NCBI GenBank assembly: GCA_038030265.1
Contig: CM075937.1
Span: 434,001 to 498,000 of the forward strand
DNA from: Corythucha ciliata
Lineage: Eukaryota; Arthropoda; Insecta; Hemiptera; Tingidae
DNA: 64,000 bases
Direction: 5' to 3'
A program made the translations under genes and the position numbers. Positions 56,621 through 64,000 of the stretch are shown piece by piece (within the stretch, counting starts at the first letter, position 1; each line of letters starts with the position of its first letter). The notes beneath the pieces were generated by a model. The model was not told where the DNA came from. It saw only the letters and a program-made list of their open reading frames with translations, and made no database searches.

Positions 56621-57082
56621 TTATCCGGTAACTGGGTCTACCACAAAAAGTGGTTGGTCATATTCAATAGGAGAAATGTCATCAACCAAGATTTGAACGA
56701 TTTTTCCAGCAACTTCTGACTCTATTTCATTGTAAAGCTTCATAGCTTCTATGATACAAAGCTTGGTACCTTTTACAATGGCATCCCCTTCTTTTACAAA
56801 AGGGGCTTCTGTAGGGCTAGGTGATCGGTAAAAGGTACCAATCATGGGGGATTTAATCGTTACATAATTGGCTTCAAGGTCATTCGGTTTGGCCGCTGGA
56901 AGAGAAGCTACTTGGCCCGTCTGAGCAGTTGATAGTGCGTTAGGGGTAAGTGATGGGATATGCCCGGGTATAGGCATGCTTCTTTTTACATGGATTTTAA
57001 TGGCTTCCGTCTCAATATGGACTTCTTCTAACCCTGATTGGGTAATAAAGTCAATTAGCTCTTGAATTTCTTTGGTTTTCAT
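56621..57082 (-). CDS. accB: Acetyl-CoA carboxylase, biotin carboxyl carrier protein
   Basis: Carries biotin between the carboxylase and transferase reactions. The 153-residue protein has an N-terminal helical part, a Pro/Ala-rich linker (about 37-66), and the biotinyl domain with the modified Lys115 in IIEAMKLYNEIES. The motif is standard with Tyr after Leu. It lies 2 bases after efp and is followed by accC. Confidence 0.95.
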   Translation of the reverse strand: MKTKEIQELIDFITQSGLEEVHIETEAIKIHVKRSMPIPGHIPSLTPNALSTAQTGQVASLPAAKPNDLEANYVTIKSPMIGTFYRSPSPTEAPFVKEGDAIVKGTKLCIIEAMKLYNEIESEVAGKIVQILVDDISPIEYDQPLFVVDPVTG

Positions 57083-57084
57083 AT

Positions 57085-57660
57085 TTACTTTTTCTGCTCA
57101 TTTACACGCTCCATATAGAGACCAGTACGGGTATCTATTTTTATTAGATCTTCATTATTAATAAATAAAGGGACCCTAATCTCTACACCTGTTTCTAGCG
57201 TAGCTGGCTTTAAAGTTTTCGTGGCGGTATCGCCTTTAAGGCCAGGTTCTGTGTAGGTAATCCGCAATAGCACAGATGGAGGTAATTCACATTTTAGAAC
57301 CACGTTTTCATCATCGTGGTAAACGACTTCTACCTGTTGTCCTTCCTTTAAGAATTGCGGAGTAGAGATCAATGATGGTTCAATCGTAAGTTGCTCAAAG
57401 GTTTCCGTGTGCATAAAAGTATAGCCTGCACTATCCTTATACAGAAACTGGTAAGGCCTACGTTCAATGCGTGCAATATGAATTTTTACACCTGCATTAA
57501 AGGTATGGTCGATTTGTCTTTCTTTCGTTAAACTTTTTAACTTGGTTCTAACAAAGGCTGCGCCTTTTCCTGGCTTAACGTGTTGAAACTCCACAACGCT
57601 ATAAATATCATTGTTCAATACAATGCAAAGGCCATTCTTAATATCACTTGTATTTGCCAT
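57085..57660 (-). CDS. efp: Elongation factor P
   Basis: Relieves ribosome stalling at proline runs. The 191-residue protein has three beta-barrel domains. The tip loop [14 protein letters not shown] contains the modifiable Lys32. The C-terminal blocks [19 protein letters not shown] and [14 protein letters not shown] are intact. It heads efp-accB-accC. A 142-bp MITE lies between it and fabH. Confidence 0.96.
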   Translation of the reverse strand: MANTSDIKNGLCIVLNNDIYSVVEFQHVKPGKGAAFVRTKLKSLTKERQIDHTFNAGVKIHIARIERRPYQFLYKDSAGYTFMHTETFEQLTIEPSLISTPQFLKEGQQVEVVYHDDENVVLKCELPPSVLLRITYTEPGLKGDTATKTLKPATLETGVEIRVPLFINNEDLIKIDTRTGLYMERVNEQKK

Positions 57661-57680
57661 AATATCTTATTTTTAAGCTT

Positions 57681-57822
57681 AGACCTTCTGCAAAAGCTAT
57701 TTCTAATGGCAATTTTGGTGTCGAAGCTTGTCTATGCTCCTCAAATACATCTAGTATGCTGCGGTGCTCGACTACGCTTCTCCTAAAAATTGCTGATCAC
57801 AAATAGCTTTTGAAGAAGGTCT
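57681..57822 (+). mobile_element. 142-bp MITE-like element, copy 1
   Basis: Bounded by 22-bp terminal inverted repeats (AGACCTTCTGCAAAAGCTAT at the left, 21 of 22 matching at the right). It is flanked by a direct CTT on both sides (57678-57680 and 57823-57825), as expected for a 3-bp target duplication. No ORF lies inside. It separates fabH from efp within an otherwise conserved operon. Copy 2 at 60929-61070 is the reverse complement with 4 differences. Confidence 0.88.
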
Positions 57823-57873
57823 CTTATTGCTACCATTTAAAGGCATAACCTTTCTTTTTTATAGACCAATCCT

Positions 57874-58890
57874 TTATATAGGCTTGCAACCATCATACCC
57901 CCAGATGATATACATAGCCCCCCAAGTAAAGCCTCCGCCAAAAACCGTTACAATTAACTTATCACCTTTTTTGAGTTTTTGCTCGTAGTCCCACAAGCAA
58001 AGTGGAATGGTTGCAGCGGTTGTATTGCCATATTTATTGATATTCAACATAACTTTTTCCATAGGCATAGCCACACGCTCGGCTACAAGCTTTAAGATAC
58101 GCCTATTGGCTTGGTGGGGCACTAAATAGGCAACATCTGATGGGGTAAGCTGGTTACCAGCCATAATTTCCATGACCACTTCTGACATAGCGGTTACAGC
58201 TGCCTTAAATACATTTTGGCCATCTTGTCGAATGTAATGTGCGCGATTATCTACCGTTTCATGGCAAGCAGGCAGCCTGCTGCCTCCTGCTTTTTGGTAA
58301 AGCAAATTTTGCCCTCCCCCATCTGTTTTGCAGATGGTATCTATAATCCCACAGCCACTATCTGGGTCATCCGCCGTTACCAGTACGGCACCTGCCCCAT
58401 CACCAAAAAGAATACAGGTAGCCCTATCGGTATAATCGGTAATAGAGGACATCTTATCTGCGCCTACGACAATGACTTTTTTAGCTCTACCTGAAGCAAT
58501 AAACTGAGCTGCGGTATCTAACCCATAGAGAAAACCCGAACAAGCAGCTTGTAAATCGTAACTAAAAGCGCGGGTAGCCCCCACTGCATGCGCAATGATG
58601 TTAGCGGTAGCAGGGGTGATCCTATCTGGCGTAATGGTTGCACATATCAACAAATCTATCGCAACAGGATCGGTAGCTGTTTTTTGCAGCAAATCCTTGA
58701 CAGCTTCTATCGCCATAAAAGAGGTACCTATCCCTTTTTCTTTTAGGATGCGCCGCTCTTGAATACCGGTTCTCGTGGTGATCCATGCATCATTGGTATC
58801 TACCATTTGCTCTAATGCATCATTGGTTAATACATAGTCTGGCACATAGCCAGCTACACCTGTAATAGAGGCACGTTTGATGGACTCCAT
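57874..58890 (-). CDS. fabH: 3-oxoacyl-[acyl-carrier-protein] synthase III
   Basis: Starts fatty-acid synthesis by condensing acetyl-CoA with malonyl-ACP. The 338-residue protein has catalytic Cys117 (DLQAACSGFLYGLD), His in LVPHQANRRI and Asn in NINKYGNTTAAT, plus the C-terminal GGGFTWGAMYI. It lies 3 bases after rpmF, the widespread rpmF-fabH linkage. Confidence 0.95.
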   Translation of the reverse strand: MESIKRASITGVAGYVPDYVLTNDALEQMVDTNDAWITTRTGIQERRILKEKGIGTSFMAIEAVKDLLQKTATDPVAIDLLICATITPDRITPATANIIAHAVGATRAFSYDLQAACSGFLYGLDTAAQFIASGRAKKVIVVGADKMSSITDYTDRATCILFGDGAGAVLVTADDPDSGCGIIDTICKTDGGGQNLLYQKAGGSRLPACHETVDNRAHYIRQDGQNVFKAAVTAMSEVVMEIMAGNQLTPSDVAYLVPHQANRRILKLVAERVAMPMEKVMLNINKYGNTTAATIPLCLWDYEQKLKKGDKLIVTVFGGGFTWGAMYIIWGYDGCKPI

Positions 58891-58893
58891 CTA

Positions 58894-59085
58894 TTATTTA
58901 GCACCTGTTCTATGCATGACTACCTTACCTTTGTAGTACATTTTATCTTCATGCCAAAATGCACGATGCGGCATATGCATTACACCAGTAACCGGGCAGA
59001 CTACAAGTGCAGGCATCGCAAGCTTAACATGGGTTCTTCTTTTATCTCTTCTGGAAGCAGAGGATCTTTTCTTTGGATGTGCCAT
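58894..59085 (-). CDS. rpmF: 50S ribosomal protein L32
   Basis: Small large-subunit protein. The 63-residue protein starts AHPKKRSSASRRDKRRTHVK and has the PALVVCPVTGVMHMPHRAF core. Only one Cys of the zinc-type form remains. It is the first gene of rpmF-fabH. Confidence 0.95.
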   Translation of the reverse strand: MAHPKKRSSASRRDKRRTHVKLAMPALVVCPVTGVMHMPHRAFWHEDKMYYKGKVVMHRTGAK

Positions 59086-59222
59086 CTTTCTATTTTTAGT
59101 TAAAAGCTACCATAAGGAATAGCCTTCCTTATTTAATTTATCCCTTTTAGGGGGTAGCAAGCAACCAAATTTACAAATAATTTTACCAGGTAGAAAATTA
59201 TTTTGCAAATGTCATTCCCATT

Positions 59223-60899
59223 TTATCTATTCATCTCTTTGCTGAGCGCTGCTCTGTTTACGATTTCATGTGCCCAGTTATCTATAGATTTGGTTTCTTG
59301 GTCAAAATTAATACCCAATAAGATAATTTCTTTGGCTTTCCATAAATAGGAAGTATAATAGCGATTGGCTTTAATTTGTTGTAAAGCGACTTTACCACTT
59401 GATTTATACTTGATCTCTATAATATAAACGATGCTACCAATGGTTAGGACCATATCCGCTCTGCCTTTGCTAGAGTGAGATTCACTAGCCATGTGGCTAT
59501 TAATGCCTTCTAAACAGTTTAAACCATAGAGTAACATATGGAGGTTGCTATGGTAATCTTTTTCCGTTTTACTGGTTATGTAATAAGGGATACTAGAAAA
59601 GGCTATATTAATAGCAATAATAAAAGACTCAATATCTTTGGCTTGTAAAGCGCTTTTTATTTGATCTTGGGTGGATAGAAAATAGTCTTTTACGCGTCGC
59701 TCTAAACTATCTTGAATCGTTTGCTTAAAAGACCTTTCTACTTCTTGATTGGGAAATTTAAGCTTGTAGATTTCTGTAGATGATTCATAACTATCTATCG
59801 TTAGATATCCCGTTTGAAACATCAATGCTTTTAAGCTAATTTCGCTCCTACTGCCGGTATACATTAATTCGTGTCTATAGGCATCAATGGGTAGTGCATC
59901 CAACTCAAACCGATCAGGATCTGCTAGCATCTGGTTAATCAGTAAGCTTGGACTACCTGATTCGTACCAATAGTTGACTAACTCACCACTGTTTAAAAAA
60001 CTTAATGTAGACCAGGGGTTATATACACTTATACCATCTTGATGGAAGCTATATCCATTGTAATAAGTGGTCATATGATCCATTACATTTGATTTAACTA
60101 TTTTTTTATTTGCTTTTTTGCTCCATTTTTCAGCAATATCTGATAATTTTTTTGAGAATATCGTTGTAATTTCTTGCTGGGTATAACCAAACATCGCATC
60201 AGCAGAGGCATCAATCGTAATATCTTTTAAATGATTGGCACCTGAAAAGACATCCGACAAACTGAATTTGCTTACCCCAGTAATAAAGGTAAGCTGAAAA
60301 TGTTTGTTCAGGGATTTTAAAGTCATAAAGAAATCTTTCATAACTTTGATATTAGCCTGTTCTAGGTCTGAACCTTTTGTGAGATGAACAATCGGCGCAT
60401 CATATTCATCTATAAGGACTACTATTTTAGGTTCATAAGTAGATTTTGTATGCTCCTTATTTTCTATATTCTCTGCTAAATGTATGAGTTTCCCCACTAG
60501 GCTTCGCAGGGTATCTTTAACAGTAGTATCTTCTATTTTTATCTTGTACAAAAAGGCTATTTCTTTTAGTACCATTTTAATAGATGCGCTTAGTTCTTCG
60601 GGTGTGTTATTAGATACCCCTGAAAAGTCCAAATTAACCACCGGATATTGCTTCCATGCATATCCATTTTCTGGCTTACCGATATGGTAATCTTTAAATA
60701 TTTCTTTCTCGCCTCTAGATATAGTATCCAGTGTATTGATAAATAGAGATTTGCCAAATCTACGAGGACGGGCTATAAATACAGGATTCTCGTTTTCTAT
60801 TAATGCTTGCGCATAGGAAGTTTTATCTACATAATAACCTGTTCTGATAACTCTTTCAACATCTGAATACCCAATAGGCAGTGCATCTATCTTACGCAT
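59223..60899 (-). CDS. AAA-ATPase/PD-(D/E)XK nuclease protein (DUF1703 type)
   Basis: A member of the family abundant in Amoebophilaceae and other Bacteroidetes; function unsettled. The 558-residue protein opens LPIGYSDVERVIRTGYYVDK. It has a P-loop variant RPRRFGKSLF, a Walker B-like VVLIDEYDAPIVH, and YNGYSFHQDGISVYNPWSTL. The C-terminal nuclease-like domain has GRADMVLTIGSIVYIIEIKY with the catalytic Asp and Glu-x-Lys. It is intact. The gene lies between two inverted MITE copies. Confidence 0.9.
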   Translation of the reverse strand: MRKIDALPIGYSDVERVIRTGYYVDKTSYAQALIENENPVFIARPRRFGKSLFINTLDTISRGEKEIFKDYHIGKPENGYAWKQYPVVNLDFSGVSNNTPEELSASIKMVLKEIAFLYKIKIEDTTVKDTLRSLVGKLIHLAENIENKEHTKSTYEPKIVVLIDEYDAPIVHLTKGSDLEQANIKVMKDFFMTLKSLNKHFQLTFITGVSKFSLSDVFSGANHLKDITIDASADAMFGYTQQEITTIFSKKLSDIAEKWSKKANKKIVKSNVMDHMTTYYNGYSFHQDGISVYNPWSTLSFLNSGELVNYWYESGSPSLLINQMLADPDRFELDALPIDAYRHELMYTGSRSEISLKALMFQTGYLTIDSYESSTEIYKLKFPNQEVERSFKQTIQDSLERRVKDYFLSTQDQIKSALQAKDIESFIIAINIAFSSIPYYITSKTEKDYHSNLHMLLYGLNCLEGINSHMASESHSSKGRADMVLTIGSIVYIIEIKYKSSGKVALQQIKANRYYTSYLWKAKEIILLGINFDQETKSIDNWAHEIVNRAALSKEMNR

Positions 60900-61204
60900 A
60901 AATTTTTATTTTTAAACTACTTTTTATTAGACTTTCTGCAAAAGCTATTTGTGATCAGCAATTTTTAGGAGAAGCGCAGTCGAGCACCGCAGCATACTAG
61001 ATGTATTTGAGGAGCATAGACAAGATTCGACACCAAAATTGCCATTAGAAATAGCTTTTGCAGAAGGTCTATTGGCTTTAATATAAGTAATACGAATATA
61101 GAATAAAATGTATATCGGTGCATCTGTAATGCACATTGCGTATGATTGTGCTGTAAGCTAATATAACGAACGAAACAACATTTAACCAGCTAACGGGTTT
61201 TTTT
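60900..61204. other. Gap holding MITE copy 2
   Basis: This 305-base gap upstream of the DUF1703 gene contains the MITE at 60929-61070. Past it are about 130 AT-rich bases with nothing recognisable. Confidence 0.6.
60929..61070 (-). mobile_element. 142-bp MITE-like element, copy 2 (inverted)
   Basis: The reverse complement of copy 1 with 4 mismatches in 142 bases. It is flanked by ATT on both sides (60926-60928 and 61071-61073), a second 3-bp target duplication. Equal length, matching ends and independent duplications show that it moved as a unit. It lies 29 bases upstream of the DUF1703 start and may carry or disturb its promoter. Confidence 0.88.
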
Positions 61205-61888
61205 TCAGTTCTCTGTAACTATTGGTTCGGCGTATTGATTTGTTAAATCGTTGATGTAATATTGCTGTTCTTTGAGTTTTTGCTCAATTTCTTTCAAGTC
61301 CTTTCTTGCTGCCTCCAGATGTTGTTGTATGTCTTCTGTAGATTTTATTTGCTCGATGTCTTCAGGTGTAAGGCCTGCCTTTTCCAAGCGAGAACATAAT
61401 AGCCAATACATAACTGGGCGAATAGAACGGTTGCGCAACTTAAAAAAAATCCCTGTATGCTTAGATAATGGTATTGCTTTATTAAAATTTTCTATTTTAT
61501 CATTAATGCGTTCTCTTGCTGCATGGAGTTCTTGCATATCATAAACACTATTTTTTATTTCCTTGTCTATCTGACTCTTTTCAAATTCTTGATTAAGACG
61601 TTTTTGTGTCTCTATCTCTTCATCTGCTGCAAGATGCTGATCTAAAATTTTGTTTTGGTTACCTTTCCGTTTTTGTTTGTTTGGATTGTTTTTAATTGAA
61701 CCGGGCTTACGAACCGGTATTTTTTCGTTCTTAGAAAGGGCTACGTTTTTGTCGTTTTCAGGTGGCTCAAGCGTATTTTGAGGTTTTTTTTCTTGATCAA
61801 CAGTTTTTTTATTTTTAAAAGGACATGCACTGAACAAAAACATCAAGCATACGCAACAAAGTTTTAAAATGAGTATTTGTATCTTCAT
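61205..61888 (-). CDS. Lipoprotein with coiled-coil region, unknown function
   Basis: Unrecognised family. The 227-residue protein has a type II signal (MKIQILILKLCCVCLMFLFS, Cys22 in FSAC). A Lys/Asn/Pro-rich linker follows to about residue 80. Charged helices then predict coiled coil (for example EFEKSQIDKEIKNSVYDMQE and LKEIEQKLKEQQYYINDL). The signal peptide resembles that of the gene at 61965-62876 although the mature parts differ. Confidence 0.65.
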   Translation of the reverse strand: MKIQILILKLCCVCLMFLFSACPFKNKKTVDQEKKPQNTLEPPENDKNVALSKNEKIPVRKPGSIKNNPNKQKRKGNQNKILDQHLAADEEIETQKRLNQEFEKSQIDKEIKNSVYDMQELHAARERINDKIENFNKAIPLSKHTGIFFKLRNRSIRPVMYWLLCSRLEKAGLTPEDIEQIKSTEDIQQHLEAARKDLKEIEQKLKEQQYYINDLTNQYAEPIVTEN

Positions 61889-61964
61889 GTTTTATTGTAT
61901 ACGCATTGGGTTAATGTTTGACTATTTTTTGGTATGCTAGGGTAGGCGTAGCCTGGGCCTGGGA

Positions 61965-62876
61965 TCATTGATCTGGTTTTTTATCAGCTGGTTTGTTTTT
62001 TGAAAAAAAACTTTCGATCTTGTGGCAGTAAAAGGGCATGATACCCTTGTACTTCTTGACGCCATTCTCATGTCTTTCCCATGGAGTTGCTGTGTTTTTG
62101 TTATACTCTTCCTCTTCCGCTTTACCTTGAGTTATATTTGACTTCTTATCTGGTGGGATCTCTGTTGAGGTTATGTTAAGCTGTTTATTTTTGGTGCTAT
62201 CCTGGTTTGCTAAATTATTTGGTGCTTCTCCGTTAGCTCCCTTATTATCTTTACTGCTCGCTAATAAGTTAGATACTGGTTCTTTACCAGGGCAAGGCTC
62301 TTGATTGGTAGTTTGATTGCTACTAGGCCTTTCAGATGCTACAGGACTTATTAAGGCAGAGGGTACCTGCACCAATGGAAGGTTCTTTTTTCTAGTGCAA
62401 GGGAAAGAATTAGATCTTTTAAGTTGACAATCAATTACATTTAATATAGGTTTGTTACATGGTGAAGCTACATTTCTGGTTACCTCACCACCATCCTTTG
62501 GTTCAATGTTATCTCGGTTTGCACTTGCTTTGTCCTCTGTTTTTGTTGGTACATCGCTACTAGGTGGCTTAAAATCTGAACTAACTTTGTTATCAACAGA
62601 ATCTAGATCCTCATCATTATCTTCTAGGTCGTCTTTATCATCCTGATTCTGAACCGTTTCTTTATTAGCGCCAGGTAGTACTGTTACTAATTCTAAATCT
62701 GAATCTTCTAAATTATCAAGAGCATTACCCGAAGAAAGGGCTGGGATTGTTATAGGGGGCTTCTTATTATTTTGCACCTGTGTATTTGTATCTTTCGGCT
62801 TGCAAAAATCGAATGCACTTAGCATAAGCATTAAAAACATAAAACCAAGTCTTGGAATAGCTATCTGTATCTTCAT
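61965..62876 (-). CDS. Secreted or lipid-anchored low-complexity protein, unknown function
   Basis: Unrecognised. The ATG at 62876 (MKIQIAIPRLGFMFLMLMLS) gives a signal peptide matching its downstream neighbour; an ATG nine codons upstream is less likely. A Cys at 25 follows but AFDFC is a poor lipobox. The mature part of about 280 residues is polar and low in complexity (Asn, Lys, Asp/Glu, Pro, Ser), with an acidic run near 70-85. The C-terminal end is more ordered and basic. Probably extracytoplasmic and disordered. Confidence 0.6.
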   Translation of the reverse strand: MKIQIAIPRLGFMFLMLMLSAFDFCKPKDTNTQVQNNKKPPITIPALSSGNALDNLEDSDLELVTVLPGANKETVQNQDDKDDLEDNDEDLDSVDNKVSSDFKPPSSDVPTKTEDKASANRDNIEPKDGGEVTRNVASPCNKPILNVIDCQLKRSNSFPCTRKKNLPLVQVPSALISPVASERPSSNQTTNQEPCPGKEPVSNLLASSKDNKGANGEAPNNLANQDSTKNKQLNITSTEIPPDKKSNITQGKAEEEEYNKNTATPWERHENGVKKYKGIMPFYCHKIESFFSKNKPADKKPDQ

Positions 62877-62885
62877 TCTTTGTAT

Positions 62886-63134
62886 GCGTTCAAATAGCGT
62901 CAACTTAATAAATTTATCATACTGAATATCAATAATATAATTTAATGCTATTCGTTTCCATTGCGTTGACTTAAAAAGCTTAATGGCCGCCGATAAAAAA
63001 ATTGGGCGGATTCAGTAAACGGGTAGGCTTGCATTATCTTACTGTGTGCCAAACTTTTTATCGGCGACCATGGGCGAAACTTTTAAAATACGAGTCCCTT
63101 ACATCGACAGCATCCTCTGTTCAATGCAATGAAC
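62886..63134 (+). repeat. GACGCCGATAAAAA-family repeat, long two-armed copy
   Basis: The left flank matches 4383 onward. The left arm is GCTTAATGGCCGCCGATAAA then TTGGGCGGATTCAGTAAAC, and the right arm is TGCCAAACTTTTTATCGGCG then ACCATGGGCGAA. A degenerate tail ends TCAATGCAATGAAC. With 28017-28216 it defines the element ends. Confidence 0.78.
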
Positions 63135-63534
63135 TAAGTAGTTTTACCGATTTTAGGGTAAGGGTAGCCTATAGAATGCCCAGTAGTGTCATGCGCTTAC
63201 ATATTACATAAATGGCTTAATGATTGTTGCTAATAGCTGCGGTACCCGACTGCATTACTTCTAAAAATTGCCGATCACAATCAGGTTTTAAAAAAACTAT
63301 TCTGCAATGATACGTAAAAAATAAAAGATTTACAATTCTTTTCTGCAGAATTTCTGTTTTAAATGATTTTTGCATATATTCCCGCCAAAGACCATCTATT
63401 AAACCGGACTTTTCTTATTAAGTTGCTTTCTTTTTTTGTAAATTAGCGGCGTTCTATTTTTTGGTAGGTGTGCTATTGCTCAACAGCAAAACAAAAGATA
63501 GAACGTTGTTAGCTTACTTAAGATTTGGGCAATT
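62904..63534. other. 631-base gap upstream of lnt
   Basis: It holds most of the long repeat (62886-63134) and a decayed MITE half (63237-63302). About 230 AT-rich bases before lnt have no clear promoter. CGTTCTAT near 63450 and ATAGAACG near 63500 are inverted, 8 bp, and too far apart to weigh. Confidence 0.45.
63237..63302 (+). repeat. Decayed right half of the 142-bp MITE
   Basis: GCTGCGGTACCCGACTGCAT and CTTCTAAAAATTGCCGATCA match the second half of copy 1 (GCTGCGGTGCTCGACTACGC, CTAAAAATTGCTGATCACAA). The terminal repeat is degraded. Confidence 0.65.
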
Positions 63535-64000
63535 ATGACCAAAAAAAATATTTTTATAAAATTTATGCCACATCATCTGGTCGCTACTCAATCTCCTATA
63601 TGGGTAAACCGTATGGTTAAAAAACTTCGCCCCAAACAATTTTCTAACTATTACCTGTTACTTTTAGTAGCCTTAAGCAGCAGTTTTTTTTACCTATCCT
63701 GGTGCTCTTTTTGGCTGGGTGGTTTGTTATGCGTAGCCATTGTGCCTATGTTGGGTATTATGAAACTGCTCACCATAGCGCCTAAAAAAAAAATCTTTTG
63801 CCTGGGTGCCATTGTTTTAACCCTATTGCTTTGGAATACGCTAACACTTTGGTGGGTATATAAAGCGGCTTTTGCAGGATTTCTTTTTGTAGCATGTGTT
63901 AATAGCTTGTTGCTTGCTTTGCCTTGGTTCTTTTATTATTACATCCGGAAGTGGGGCGGCCGCTATTTAGGCTATCTGGGGTTGGTAACCAGCTGGCTGA
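63535..64000 (+). CDS. lnt: Apolipoprotein N-acyltransferase, 5' part (runs off the window)
   Basis: Adds the third acyl chain to lipoproteins in the inner membrane. The frame is open from the ATG at 63535 to the window edge (155 codons). It shows the Lnt N-terminal membrane region: a PKQFSNYYLLLLVALSSSFF helix, LSWCSFWLGGLLCVAIVPML, and the conserved LWNTLTLWWVYKAAFAGF followed by NSLLLALPWFFYYY. The catalytic nitrilase-like domain lies beyond the edge. Starts at 63565 or 63613 are possible. Many lipoproteins in the window are natural substrates. Confidence 0.85.
   Translation, partial: MTKKNIFIKFMPHHLVATQSPIWVNRMVKKLRPKQFSNYYLLLLVALSSSFFYLSWCSFWLGGLLCVAIVPMLGIMKLLTIAPKKKIFCLGAIVLTLLLWNTLTLWWVYKAAFAGFLFVACVNSLLLALPWFFYYYIRKWGGRYLGYLGLVTSWL

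Noticed and set aside
57580..57786. 68-codon plus-strand frame across the efp start and MITE
   Set aside because: It is antisense to efp and then MITE sequence; a related frame appears at copy 2, so it is a repeat by-product.
63002..63211. 69-codon plus-strand frame in the gap upstream of lnt
   Set aside because: It is the dispersed repeat read through in one frame, with the same QTFYRRPWAK peptide; not a gene.
1..64000. CRISPR array, prophage or contractile-injection gene cluster
   Set aside because: No regularly spaced direct repeats, phage structural genes or injection-system genes were found on either strand.

Overview
The window looks like part of the small, AT-rich chromosome of an intracellular Bacteroidetes symbiont. 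It most resembles the Amoebophilaceae (Cardinium/Amoebophilus type). This rests on gene families and architecture only: a Bacteroidetes-type RNR pair, a DUF4293 protein, FloA, the acpP-fabF-rnc and rpmF-fabH-efp-accB-accC clusters, and TAnnTTTG-like -7 boxes. It also rests on several proline/betaine-type Na+/solute symporters, an ankyrin-repeat protein, a DUF1703-type AAA/PD-(D/E)XK protein, many lipoproteins, and short palindromic repeats between genes. No rRNA, CRISPR array, intact IS or prophage was seen. Three tRNA genes (Met-CAT, Asp-GTC, Thr-TGT) are present.

Layout. 1-3.1 kb: c-di-AMP cyclase, PDH E1-beta, TpiA, RbfA. 3.2-8.6 kb: two paralogous alanine-rich lipoproteins flank uvrC and a GT2 glycosyltransferase, followed by yraN. 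9-13.6 kb: a beta-barrel candidate, queA, bamA. 13.8-19.5 kb: nrdB, GNAT, nrdA, adk, obgE. 19.8-27.2 kb: LptF/G permease, tRNA-Met, trmD, symporter, PAP2, lipoprotein, floA, DUF4293, tRNA-Asp. 27.5-38.9 kb: HU, pth, rplY, a symporter pseudogene beside tRNA-Thr, rplS, lepA, nth, esterase, gatB, lptB, tgt, lptG-like. 40.2-44.3 kb: a minus-strand peptide-export locus. 44.5-50.2 kb: trhO, dprA, ankyrin lipoprotein, symporter, Rpn-like remnant. 50.2-59.1 kb: a long minus-strand housekeeping run (sufB, rnc, fabF, acpP, rpsP, rpmA, rplU, accC, accB, efp, fabH, rpmF). 59.2-64 kb: DUF1703 protein, two lipoproteins sharing a signal peptide, and the 5' part of lnt.

The most interesting locus is 40,226-44,315. 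A C39-peptidase ABC exporter and an HlyD-type adaptor are followed on the same strand by a 100-residue ORF. The N-terminus of that ORF fits the double-glycine leader consensus (L-12, S-11, E-8, I-4, G-2, G-1) that C39 peptidases cut. This suggests a complete processed-polypeptide secretion system with its cargo inside a symbiont. Second is a 142-bp MITE-like element with 22-bp terminal inverted repeats and 3-bp target duplications. It is present as two ~97% identical inverted copies bracketing fabH-rpmF-DUF1703, and one copy splits the fatty-acid operon. Third is a dispersed palindromic repeat family centred on GACGCCGATAAAAA, with about nine copies in gene-free gaps. Gene decay is visible in a symporter with its middle deleted, a frameshifted Rpn-family remnant, and several short coding relics.

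The genes mostly serve core functions: lipid and envelope building (acc/fab/acp, Lpt, Bam, Lnt), translation and tRNA modification, nucleotide reduction and DNA repair. Transport, lipoproteins and peptide export are the likely host-facing layer.
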